Source of the DNA: PGYR01 sp041675005
GTDB taxonomy: Bacteria; Bacteroidota; Ignavibacteria; Kapaibacteriales; UBA2268
Reading direction: 5' to 3'
Length of the DNA: 64,000 bases
Assembly (NCBI GenBank): GCA_041675005.1
Contig: JBAYUQ010000002.1
Location: 186,001-250,000, forward strand
Within the stretch, counting starts at the first letter, position 1. The number at the start of each line of letters is the position of its first letter. The notes under the pieces were generated by a model that saw nothing but the letters and a program-made list of their open reading frames with translations, ran no database searches and had not been told where the DNA came from. The translations under genes were made by a program, and so were the position numbers. Positions 55,424 through 63,476 of this stretch are shown here, piece after piece.

Positions 55424-56454
55424 TTTAGATATACCTTATATTGCTGAGCTTTTTTATTATATTGTATCAAATCCTGATAAGTTAGTTTAAAGATTTCACC
55501 ATTCATGTTTTGTGGGTCAAAATTGAAAACTCTATAGATAATGGCATTATTAGTATCTTTCAAGAATTGCATTTCGTTATCAGAAATGAAAAAAGGGCTT
55601 GTAATTCCACCCGTAGTGGTCTTTACTTCAATGTAAATCTTGTTACCATCAGTATCAAAGGATTCAAAATCATATCCGTCACCATCTTTCATTCTTTTGG
55701 GAGTTGCTTCTATTCCTGCTGTTGAAAGCTTGTAAGTTTCCAAGCTTAGAACAAAATTTTCTCCAAGATCTCCGAGTCTTTTAGAGGTTTTGTGCTGAGC
55801 TGTATAATCTGGGTTCTCAGAATTGCTTACTGTCTTGAAAGCGGGTAGATGAAGCTGAAATTCTAATGGAATTTCGGGTTTAGAAGAAAACTGAAAATCT
55901 TGAGTAAAAGAATTAATTGTCTTAAAGTTCCAAACATAGTCAATCACATCCTGATATAAATCTAGATTATTTCTTACAAAGGACCTTGTCGTATCAATAA
56001 GTTGATCCCAGTTTTTCAAATCAATTTCATCATAGCTAATTTCATTTCGATATGCAGAAGTAGACTCTACCAATGAATCAAACCTTTCTACTTGTTCAGG
56101 AGATAGGTGGTCTTTCATTTTTTTAGATCTTTGACAGTCGAGTTTGTAGATTAATTTGCCTGTGTATTCGAAACCAAGAGTAAAGTATATCAGTTTATCT
56201 TCGTCTCTTGAGTTATAGATCCTGGCCCAACTGTATTTCTTAACATAACCAAAATTTTGCCAGAAATCATCCTTTTTAAGATCTAGAGTATCAAATAGGG
56301 TTTCTTTTGCCCAATAATTTGTTTTAGACCATAGATATCGAAGATGTTCTTTATCTATTTCAGACAAAAGATTTACTTTGTTCAGTTCAGCGATCCTTTT
56401 ATATTCATTGAAGTCCAGCTGTGTAAAGAATGGTAATTTATGGTTGTCATTCAT
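55420..56454 (-). CDS. DUF3883 domain protein, nuclease-like, within the R-M operon
   Basis: A 344-aa protein. The C-terminal third is a DUF3883 domain with the PD-(D/E)xK-like pattern: GDLGENFVLSLE near residue 230, GDGYDFES near 260, IEVKTTTGGITSPFFIS near 275, and later YRVFNFDP. The N-terminal 200 residues are of unknown type (LIYFTLGFEYTGKLIYKLDCQ). It overlaps hsdS by four bases and hsdM by four, so it is translated with both. Such proteins are known in defence loci; its job in this one is not established. Confidence 0.75.
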   Translation of the reverse strand: MNDNHKLPFFTQLDFNEYKRIAELNKVNLLSEIDKEHLRYLWSKTNYWAKETLFDTLDLKKDDFWQNFGYVKKYSWARIYNSRDEDKLIYFTLGFEYTGKLIYKLDCQRSKKMKDHLSPEQVERFDSLVESTSAYRNEISYDEIDLKNWDQLIDTTRSFVRNNLDLYQDVIDYVWNFKTINSFTQDFQFSSKPEIPLEFQLHLPAFKTVSNSENPDYTAQHKTSKRLGDLGENFVLSLETYKLSTAGIEATPKRMKDGDGYDFESFDTDGNKIYIEVKTTTGGITSPFFISDNEMQFLKDTNNAIIYRVFNFDPQNMNGEIFKLTYQDLIQYNKKAQQYKVYLK

Positions 56455-58616
56455 TTCTTGCTTCCTCCTATTTCTTGTCCTTTTTTTAGAATAATTGGTT
56501 TTTCTACTTTAACACCATACCCTGTAGGTATTAGACCAATTGCCTCTCTACGCATCCAATCTAATGCTTTGAAGAATCTCGACCTATCTATTGTTAGTTT
56601 TCTTTTAGACCAGTTTTCTCTTGATTCGTAAACGATTTCTTCATCCGATGGTATTTTTCCATCTAGTAATAAATTATTCCAACCTGCATATAATGTGGCT
56701 ACAATCTCAGAACGTTCTAAATCGAAAGGTAAGAATAGTATAACTATTTTTTCAAATTGTTTCTTTTGTTCGGCGGTTAACATAGACTCAAATCTTTCTA
56801 TTGCTTTATCTATGTTCTTACCTGATTTATATGTTTCTCCTTTATCAAGTTTGATTGTACTAAAGTACCCAGTCATTTTTGCTCTATGTTGTACACTTTT
56901 GAGATGATTAAAATCATCTGGCCCAGCAGCATCTTTCACAGGTACGCGGCCTAACGGAATTTGCAGATGGAATTCTGCTAAGTGTGATATTTTTTCACAT
57001 TTAACATGGCTTAATTTGTCAGTATGTTTTGGCTCACTCTCATGGTACTTAATAATTTTTGCGATTAATCCAGCTTGTATGTCAGTTGAGATTTTAGATA
57101 CATTCTTAGATTTCTTCTTAGAAACTCTTTGTTTTTTAGGTTCTACCTCAATAGATTCACCCTTCCTCTCCTTTCTTATCTTCTCCAGCAACACACTTGC
57201 TGGTTCATAATCTGGTGCTGATTTGCAGGCAGCTATTTCTTCTGCTGATAATAATGTACCATCGAATGCTTTTTTGAGGATGCTTTGGCGTAGTGCCTTA
57301 GCTTTCTTTAAACTATCTTTTATGCTACGTTCTACGTTATCACAAACCGATAATCGGGATTCAATTTCCTGTACGATTTGGTGTTGTTCTGCTGGTGAAC
57401 ATAATGGATAAACGAAAACTTCTATAGAGGCAATACCAATATTAGCTTGAGTTGTTTGTACTGTATACTTGTTAATCTCTTCCTTGATAACAGGGGAAAC
57501 GGAATAATACAATGAAAATTTCGGGTCCATTATTTTCGTTATATTTTTAATAATTGCACATGAATAAGAAACTAAAAATTCTTTATCAAAATCAATTAGA
57601 ATATTTCGACCAATTGTACCATAGCGTGGGAAAATAATATCACCTTTTTCAGGTTTGATTTTTAGTGCAAGTCGGTAGAAATCTTCTTTTGAAATCGTTT
57701 TGGCATTTTCAAAATCAATTGTTCCATCAGATTTGATGTTTCCTGTCGAGATGTAAGGTAATCCATTCTCTTGTATTTTTGGCATTTTATGGTCAATATC
57801 GCCTATCTTATAAGTCACATTACCAAACCTTGTCCAGTGCCATGAATTAGGAATATTTTCATAGTTCTCTACATCACCCATCAAGACATCAGGAATAAAT
57901 TTGGGTTTGGATATTCGTGACGGCTTCCTTCCTTCTTTACCTTTCTTCTCCCAATGTATTACTGCTTTTTTCCAATCTTCTAGTTGTTTGTCGTAGTGCT
58001 TTTGTCGTTCTTCTTTTATTTGTACTAATAATTCATCAGCTGTAGGTAAATTGGTCTGCTTTTCTCGCCACTTTCTAGTCAGTTCCCCCTCAAAAGCTTT
58101 CTTTAGCACCGCTTGTCGATAGACCTTCAACTGCTCTTGTGCTTTTTTGAGATCGGCTATACCTTGGTCAAGCGAAGAAAAGAGTTCCTCTATCCTAGCT
58201 ACTATCGCACGTTGTTCTAGTAGAGATGGAAGATAGAATTTCATTTTTGCATATACAGATATCCAATACCTTTTATGTGTATCATTTCTTATTTGGTTTA
58301 CCTGCATGGCGAAATAAGCAAAGTTCATATTCACTAATTGGCTAGTTGGAACTAAGATTTTCATTGCAGAGGATTTCACCTTGAATTTGAAATTTACAAA
58401 CTGAGTAGCTGTTGTAAAATCATCAAAGATAATGGTAGGTAAATTATCAAAAATACCATCCTTTTCGTTAGTATAGCCTTTAATGAACGACTTACCAGCT
58501 GTTAATACTGGAGTTTTGTATGAATCATCATACTTAGTACTTTTTACAATGTATTTAGTAGGTTGTTCATAGTCCAGCAAGTCCTCGAAATAACATTCTA
58601 CCCAATCTTCTCTCAT
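56451..58616 (-). CDS. hsdS: type I restriction-modification specificity subunit HsdS, C-terminally extended
   Basis: A 721-aa HsdS. The first target recognition domain ends at LPSLLEQRAIVARIEELFSSLDQGI, followed by the conserved helical spacer KKAQEQLKVYRQAVLKKAFEGELTRKWRE (about 160-190). The second ends at PAEQHQIVQEIESRLSVCDNV with spacer KALRQSILKKAFDGTLLS (to about 460). From about 515 comes an extra domain of 200 residues (HVKCEKISHLAEFHLQIPLGRVPVKDAAGPDD, then YKSGKNIDKAIERFESML). The total is longer than the typical 400-600 aa. I recall similar tails on some other HsdS proteins; role unknown. Confidence 0.9.
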   Translation of the reverse strand: MREDWVECYFEDLLDYEQPTKYIVKSTKYDDSYKTPVLTAGKSFIKGYTNEKDGIFDNLPTIIFDDFTTATQFVNFKFKVKSSAMKILVPTSQLVNMNFAYFAMQVNQIRNDTHKRYWISVYAKMKFYLPSLLEQRAIVARIEELFSSLDQGIADLKKAQEQLKVYRQAVLKKAFEGELTRKWREKQTNLPTADELLVQIKEERQKHYDKQLEDWKKAVIHWEKKGKEGRKPSRISKPKFIPDVLMGDVENYENIPNSWHWTRFGNVTYKIGDIDHKMPKIQENGLPYISTGNIKSDGTIDFENAKTISKEDFYRLALKIKPEKGDIIFPRYGTIGRNILIDFDKEFLVSYSCAIIKNITKIMDPKFSLYYSVSPVIKEEINKYTVQTTQANIGIASIEVFVYPLCSPAEQHQIVQEIESRLSVCDNVERSIKDSLKKAKALRQSILKKAFDGTLLSAEEIAACKSAPDYEPASVLLEKIRKERKGESIEVEPKKQRVSKKKSKNVSKISTDIQAGLIAKIIKYHESEPKHTDKLSHVKCEKISHLAEFHLQIPLGRVPVKDAAGPDDFNHLKSVQHRAKMTGYFSTIKLDKGETYKSGKNIDKAIERFESMLTAEQKKQFEKIVILFLPFDLERSEIVATLYAGWNNLLLDGKIPSDEEIVYESRENWSKRKLTIDRSRFFKALDWMRREAIGLIPTGYGVKVEKPIILKKGQEIGGSKK

Positions 58617-58619
58617 TAC

Positions 58620-58737
58620 GCTACCAACACTTCATTGAGTTCGTTTATTATTTCGTTCATATCATTCCCAAAGAGTTTGTACATTTTCCCTTTACCACCT
58701 TGGCTATCGAATGGAGTATAATCCAAATCGTCTATTT
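58620..58737 (-). repeat. 118-bp direct repeat, copy A (hsdR tail)
   Basis: This matches 60410-60527 at about 113 of 118 bases by eye and includes the last 37 codons of the hsdR frame. The two copies are 1790 bases apart and flank the AlbA_2 gene. Recombination between them would delete that gene and rejoin hsdR to hsdS. Confidence 0.9.
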
Positions 58738-58752
58738 TGCTGTTTTTAACTT

Positions 58753-58775
58753 TGTCGTTTTTCTCATCATACAAA
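58753..58775 (-). repeat. 23-bp direct repeat, first copy
   Basis: The sequence TGTCGTTTTTCTCATCATAC plus three A is repeated exactly at 58913-58935, 160 bases away. Both copies sit between the hsdR tail and the AlbA_2 stop, on the inner side of repeat copy A. Confidence 0.85.
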
Positions 58776-58912
58776 AACTCATTGATTCTTATAGAGTTAC
58801 GTTTATTGCGCTTTTCTTTATCAAGTAATAAACTTGTGAATAAGGTGTTAAATACCATTGTCATTTTTGCAATAAAGCAGCAAGCAGTAGATATATAATA
58901 GGTTATATTGGC

Positions 58913-58935
58913 TGTCGTTTTTCTCATCATACAAA
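58913..58935 (-). repeat. 23-bp direct repeat, second copy
   Basis: Exact copy of 58753-58775. It lies just after the AlbA_2 stop codon (58939). The 137 bases between the two copies hold no gene I recognise. Confidence 0.85.
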
Positions 58936-58938
58936 TCA

Positions 58939-60402
58939 CTAAGCCCACGACGGTATATATTCAACAAATTTAGTAGAAGCATTATTAGGATCTTTAGGCT
59001 TTATTTTATCTTTTGCAAGTGCTTCTTTAATAACAAGTGAAACTTGACTTCTATATCTTTCACTTACCTTAAACCTTTCTCGTAATGAAGTATTAGTCAT
59101 ACTACTGGAAGAGAAGTATTTTAAAACACTATGCTGGTAGGCTGCTTCAACTCTTTCAGAAGGAGTCAATTTAGAAAACGACCTAGGTGAATACATTGTA
59201 ACTCTAAAAGAATTAGAGAGTTCCTCAAATTTTAATGGTGGTAGACCAAATAGTTCTATGGCAGCAACAGATTTCTCGAACCCAGACCCACGTTCTTCAC
59301 AAATGTTATACCTTCTAAATGCTTTAGCCAAGATTTCATTTCTCGATTCTGGAGTAGTTCTAATAAGTCTATCAATCTTTTTAGACGGTAATAACTTACC
59401 TGGATTGGATATTTCTATTCTATCTGAGAAAATCTCAATCATTGGTCCAGAACCTCTAACAGAAAAATCTTGGTGGATTAGCGCGTTTGCAATAAGTTCT
59501 CGTAAAGCAATATCAGGATATACTGATGTTTCTGTCCGAAGAGCATTTTTAATAACTTCACTAGAAGGAAGTAGAGCTTTAATAAAATCAATCAATGATT
59601 CAAAACCAATAGCATACCCCTTAGAACCTGGGTACTCTTTTATTGGTTCTAGTTTATTAACTCCTTTGTAATTAATTAGGCGTATGGATTTTCTAACTAA
59701 ATCATCAAATTGAGATAAATCATACGCCGCAGCAAGTGCACCGAAATTAGTTATATAGTGTCCAACATTATCGTACTCCTCAATCATTTTCTCTTGAGTT
59801 AAAAAATCAATAATATCATCGTTACTACCAGGTATAGGTTTGTCTAAAAGCTTAAGAATAGATCTATAATCTAAAGTGTTAAGAATATCTGATTGATCTT
59901 TTAATTTAGACGCATGTAGCTCTTCATAAGTAGGTGTTTTACTATTGAGCATTAAACTACCAACCTCTTGTCTTGATGCCTTTTTAGTTGTACCTGCTGA
60001 TCTGATGTATGATTCTTCTATCGTTTGGGTTTTAATATGAACTGGTTTAATTGCACTTTCTTTTATATAGATGATTAATATATTATGTCCTTTATATACG
60101 CTCACAGTATGTTCAACAGAAACGACAGGATCCAAAGTATCTCTAGCTATATTACCAACTTTCGATATAATCTCCTCAACCTTTGGCTGAGATAATCCAA
60201 TAACTTCTGCATTGGTATTTTTTACTCCAAATACCATAAACCCTCCACCTGGATAATTTGCGAAAGCAGATAGATGTTTTCCTAATTTTTTATTATCGGG
60301 GGATAAATCTTCTTTCCAATCAAGTTCATTTAGTTCTTGTGGAATATTTGCCAAGCTATTATCTAAAAGAGCAAATGCTCTTGTAATCCATTTTTTTTCC
60401 AT
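58939..60402 (-). CDS. AlbA_2 and GHKL-type ATP-binding protein within the R-M locus
   Basis: A 487-aa protein. Residues about 15-135 form an AlbA_2 (Schlafen-like) domain: ELDWKEDLS, GKHLSAFANYPGGGFMVFGVKN, VEHTVSVYKGHNILIIYI and ESYIRSAGTTKKAS. Residues about 290-390 are a HATPase_c_4 domain with YPDIALRELIANALIHQDFSVRGSG, EIFSDRIEISNPGKLL and ICEERGSGFEKSV. A winged-helix-like end follows (LRERFKVSERYRSQVSL). The layout is that of COG2865 regulators. Genes of this group are seen inside type I R-M loci; whether it regulates or defends is unknown. It starts four bases from the hsdR stop. Confidence 0.85.
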   Translation of the reverse strand: MEKKWITRAFALLDNSLANIPQELNELDWKEDLSPDNKKLGKHLSAFANYPGGGFMVFGVKNTNAEVIGLSQPKVEEIISKVGNIARDTLDPVVSVEHTVSVYKGHNILIIYIKESAIKPVHIKTQTIEESYIRSAGTTKKASRQEVGSLMLNSKTPTYEELHASKLKDQSDILNTLDYRSILKLLDKPIPGSNDDIIDFLTQEKMIEEYDNVGHYITNFGALAAAYDLSQFDDLVRKSIRLINYKGVNKLEPIKEYPGSKGYAIGFESLIDFIKALLPSSEVIKNALRTETSVYPDIALRELIANALIHQDFSVRGSGPMIEIFSDRIEISNPGKLLPSKKIDRLIRTTPESRNEILAKAFRRYNICEERGSGFEKSVAAIELFGLPPLKFEELSNSFRVTMYSPRSFSKLTPSERVEAAYQHSVLKYFSSSSMTNTSLRERFKVSERYRSQVSLVIKEALAKDKIKPKDPNNASTKFVEYIPSWA

Positions 60403-60405
60403 AGT

Positions 60406-63216
60406 CTAAGCTACCAACACTTCATTGAGTTCGTTTATTATTTCGTTCATTTCGTTTCCGAAGAGTTTGTACATTTTCCCTTTACCACCTTGGCTATCGA
60501 ATGGAGTATAATCCAGATCGTCTATTTCTATATGGTAGCTACTTACTATGTGGTCTTTTATCATACGTAACCAATCCATCTGCTCTTGTGTGAAACGGTT
60601 GTGTTGTCCTGCATTCTGTTTGAATATCCAGTTCTTAAAATTAGCTTCTATTGTTTTATCAAACGCCTTTAGTTCGGTGTCTATACCACATACTCTTCGT
60701 ACCAAAGACACAAGTGCTGTTAGCTCATCTTTGGGTTGTTCACTTTTTACTTCTTCTAATGTAGCATAGGCGTTCCAAACATTATCTGGCACTAGCATAG
60801 GTTTTTCTAATGCAAGTTTATCATACAAGTCTTTTATCATTTTGAATGTGACTTCTCTGCGATTGTATGGCTGGTTATAAAATATGCTCAACGCCTTTAT
60901 CTCATCTTTGTTAGCTTCCATATACTCAGTGAAATCATTCACAATAGTAGTTGCCTTATCCACAGAAGTAGTATCCCATTCGGACTTGGTAATAGTATCT
61001 GTATTAATACTATCTATTATTTGCTCATGCTGTTTTCGTATATTCTCTAGATAGTTATTTAGCTCCCCGTTGAATGTGGAAGCAGCGTTTTTGGCTAACT
61101 TCTCTTGTGCTGCTTTCATCGCTTGGTTTTCTAAAGCAGGTGTTCTATCCTCTTTAGGAATCTTATCAATTTCGATTTGTGCCAAGCTGTTTATTTCATC
61201 TTGGTCATAAGCCATTATCAATTCTTTGGTGATTTGCTTTAGGTCTTTACCATCAGAATATTCGAGTACTTTATCTTTTTCTTTATCCGTTATTTGCTTT
61301 TCCAACATAATCAAACGATTAGCTAGAGATAAGAATAAATCCTCTTCTTTTACTCCCATTGCTACCGCTTGAAGTAAATCTTTCATTGGTACAGATTTCT
61401 TTCTTTCCAATGGTCGACTATCAGTTTTCTTAGATTTGGTAGCACCTATAGCATCGACTATTACGAAGTGAGTTTTACTATTAGCAGTACGTGTAACTAA
61501 TTGCAATGAATCACTATTGATAGTTCTAGTACCTCTTCCTTTCATTTGTTCAAAGTAGTTTACGCTTTTCACGTCCCTCATAAACAAAAGCACCTCTAGG
61601 GGCTTCACGTCCGTACCAGTAGCAATCATATCAACTGTTACAGCTATTCGAGGATAATATGAGTTTCGAAATCTGTTCAGTATTGATTTTGGATCCTCTT
61701 CTACTTTGTACGTCACCTTTTTACAAAACTCATTGCCTTCGTCAAACTCTTCACGGATGATTTTTATAATATCATCTGCATGACTATCTGTTTTAGCAAA
61801 TACTAATGTTTTAGGTACTTCATAGTCACCATTACTATCAAAACGATTTGGAAATATTACAGTTTTTAATGCACGCTTATACTCTTTTATAATACTTCTT
61901 ATTTGGCTTATATTTACTACTTTCTTATCGAGGTCATTACGCTTGTATTCCGTATCCTCATCCTCTTGTTGCCATCTTTTTTGTCTTGTTAGTTTATCAC
62001 GTCTATCTATAAACCAACCTGCTTTTATAGTATCACCTTTCTGAGATATTTCTGTGTCGATTGTATAAACTTCATATGGAACATTTACACCATCTATTAC
62101 AGATTCTTCATAGGTGTATTGACTAACTACATTCTCGTTGAAGAATCCGAAAGTTCTCTTATCTGGTGTAGCTGTTAGCCCTATCAAGAATGCATCAAAG
62201 TAATCTAACACCTGCTTCCATAAGTTGTATATAGAACGATGGCATTCGTCTATTACAATGAAGTCGAATTGTTCAATTGGAACTTTAGGAGTGTAATCTA
62301 CAGGTACAGCTTTTGATTTACTAATTTGGTTTTTTAACCATGTATTATCTTCGGGATTGTCTAACTCTGCACTTTCGTCTAATTCTTCCCCTTTGAGAAT
62401 AGAATAGAGTCGTTGGATTGTAGATATACATACTTGACTATCAGATGCTATGTAGCTAGATGTTAACCTTTGTACATTATATAACTCTGTAAATTTTCTA
62501 TTATCATCATTCGGTTGGAATGTCATGAACTCTTGTTCGGCCTGCTCACCTAGGTTTTTAGTATCTACTAAGAATAGTATTCGTTTCGCATCTGCATGTT
62601 TTAATAATCTATAAACAAATGTAGCAGCAGTAAAAGTCTTACCTGCACCAGTAGCCATTTGTATAAGAGCTTTGGGTCTATTATTTTTGAAAGATTCTTC
62701 TAGGTTCTTCACTGCTACTATCTGAGCAGGACGAAGACCTGTAGCATCTAACTCAGGCATTGATTGGAAACGCTCACGAAGAGAAGGACCTTTTTTAATC
62801 CATTCGGCAAGAGTCTCTGGTCTATGAAAGCTGAATACATTTCTGCCTCTGGGTTTCGGATCTCTGTAATCAGTAAACCGAGTTACAGTTCCCGTGCTCT
62901 CATACACGAATGGCTTTTCATCCTCAATTAGATACTTACCAATTTTGATAGCTTCCTTAGAGTACCTAGTTGATTGTTCTTCGACTTGTAATAGTTTGTA
63001 ACCCTTGTCTTCGGCTTTAGCTTCTATGACACCCACTGGCTTGGAATTTACAAATAAAATATAATCAGCTGACCCTGATACAGTATTGACTTCACGCAAT
63101 GCAATACCAAGACCAGTAGATAGATTTTTATTACTTTGTGATTGAACATGCCATCCTGCTAATTCTAGCATTTCATCAATAGTGTCTCTAGATATTTGTT
63201 CTTGAGTCTTATTCAT
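60406..63216 (-). CDS. hsdR: type I restriction-modification endonuclease/translocase subunit HsdR
   Basis: A 936-aa HsdR. The N-terminal nuclease has Asp51 (ADYILF), then GVIEAK with Glu65 and Lys67. The SF2 motor has Walker A MATGAGKTF (190-194), DECH (323-326), LTATP (347-351), and VDMIATGTDV and QMKGRGTRT further on. A C-terminal helical domain follows, ending in LDYTPFDSQGGKGKMYKLFG. Length and order are those of the EcoEI/type IC-like group. It is the first R-M gene in the transcript. Confidence 0.95.
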   Translation of the reverse strand: MNKTQEQISRDTIDEMLELAGWHVQSQSNKNLSTGLGIALREVNTVSGSADYILFVNSKPVGVIEAKAEDKGYKLLQVEEQSTRYSKEAIKIGKYLIEDEKPFVYESTGTVTRFTDYRDPKPRGRNVFSFHRPETLAEWIKKGPSLRERFQSMPELDATGLRPAQIVAVKNLEESFKNNRPKALIQMATGAGKTFTAATFVYRLLKHADAKRILFLVDTKNLGEQAEQEFMTFQPNDDNRKFTELYNVQRLTSSYIASDSQVCISTIQRLYSILKGEELDESAELDNPEDNTWLKNQISKSKAVPVDYTPKVPIEQFDFIVIDECHRSIYNLWKQVLDYFDAFLIGLTATPDKRTFGFFNENVVSQYTYEESVIDGVNVPYEVYTIDTEISQKGDTIKAGWFIDRRDKLTRQKRWQQEDEDTEYKRNDLDKKVVNISQIRSIIKEYKRALKTVIFPNRFDSNGDYEVPKTLVFAKTDSHADDIIKIIREEFDEGNEFCKKVTYKVEEDPKSILNRFRNSYYPRIAVTVDMIATGTDVKPLEVLLFMRDVKSVNYFEQMKGRGTRTINSDSLQLVTRTANSKTHFVIVDAIGATKSKKTDSRPLERKKSVPMKDLLQAVAMGVKEEDLFLSLANRLIMLEKQITDKEKDKVLEYSDGKDLKQITKELIMAYDQDEINSLAQIEIDKIPKEDRTPALENQAMKAAQEKLAKNAASTFNGELNNYLENIRKQHEQIIDSINTDTITKSEWDTTSVDKATTIVNDFTEYMEANKDEIKALSIFYNQPYNRREVTFKMIKDLYDKLALEKPMLVPDNVWNAYATLEEVKSEQPKDELTALVSLVRRVCGIDTELKAFDKTIEANFKNWIFKQNAGQHNRFTQEQMDWLRMIKDHIVSSYHIEIDDLDYTPFDSQGGKGKMYKLFGNEMNEIINELNEVLVA
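60410..60527 (-). repeat. 118-bp direct repeat, copy B (hsdR 3' end, in place)
   Basis: This is the real 3' end of hsdR, matched by copy A at 58620-58737. The copies differ at five positions, four of them in a short stretch (60441-60449). It lies upstream of the AlbA_2 start, so that gene is inserted between two hsdR ends. Confidence 0.9.
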
Positions 63217-63306
63217 ATTGTTTTATATAAATCATACATCTTGTTGAATGTTAATTTAGTATTATTAATTGGCATTATCAAGGGGTGAAGTAAGATTCAG
63301 AACTAT

Positions 63307-63375
63307 TTAGCCCCTTAACAAATTAGCGATACCCCAGAGCTGACCTTGTAGAATTTTCTTTTGTTCTTCAGACAT
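63307..63375 (-). pseudogene. remnant of an hsdM-type start (22 codons)
   Basis: A short frame starts MSEEQKKILQGQLWGIANLL and ends after 22 codons. It matches the well-known start of one HsdM class (MSxEQKKxLxxQLWNIANxLRG). The next bases are a stop, and no methyltransferase domain follows, so it is likely the fossil of another type I R-M gene. There is no good ribosome binding site. It lies between hsdR and the DUF6119 gene. Confidence 0.5.
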
Positions 63376-63476
63376 ATACTTATTTCGTTTTATTAGTTTC
63401 CGTATTGCTAATATAAGGAAAAGAGGTGGAATTGGTGTAAAGCAGTTTCAGCAAGTTTTTTTTATTTCTAAATTAA

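Larger units (their letters stand above)
58616..58948 (-). pseudogene. duplicated hsdR 3' end
   Basis: An open frame of 110 codons (GTG at 58948). The last 37 codons read IDDLDYTPFDSQGGKGKMYK and on to NELNEVLVA, the same as the end of HsdR at 60406 apart from one residue. The first 70 codons do not match HsdR and start inside the 3' end of the AlbA_2 gene. The stop overlaps the hsdS ATG (TAATG). It looks like a non-functional remnant of a duplication, though a short peptide could still be translated and help couple hsdS. Confidence 0.75.
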
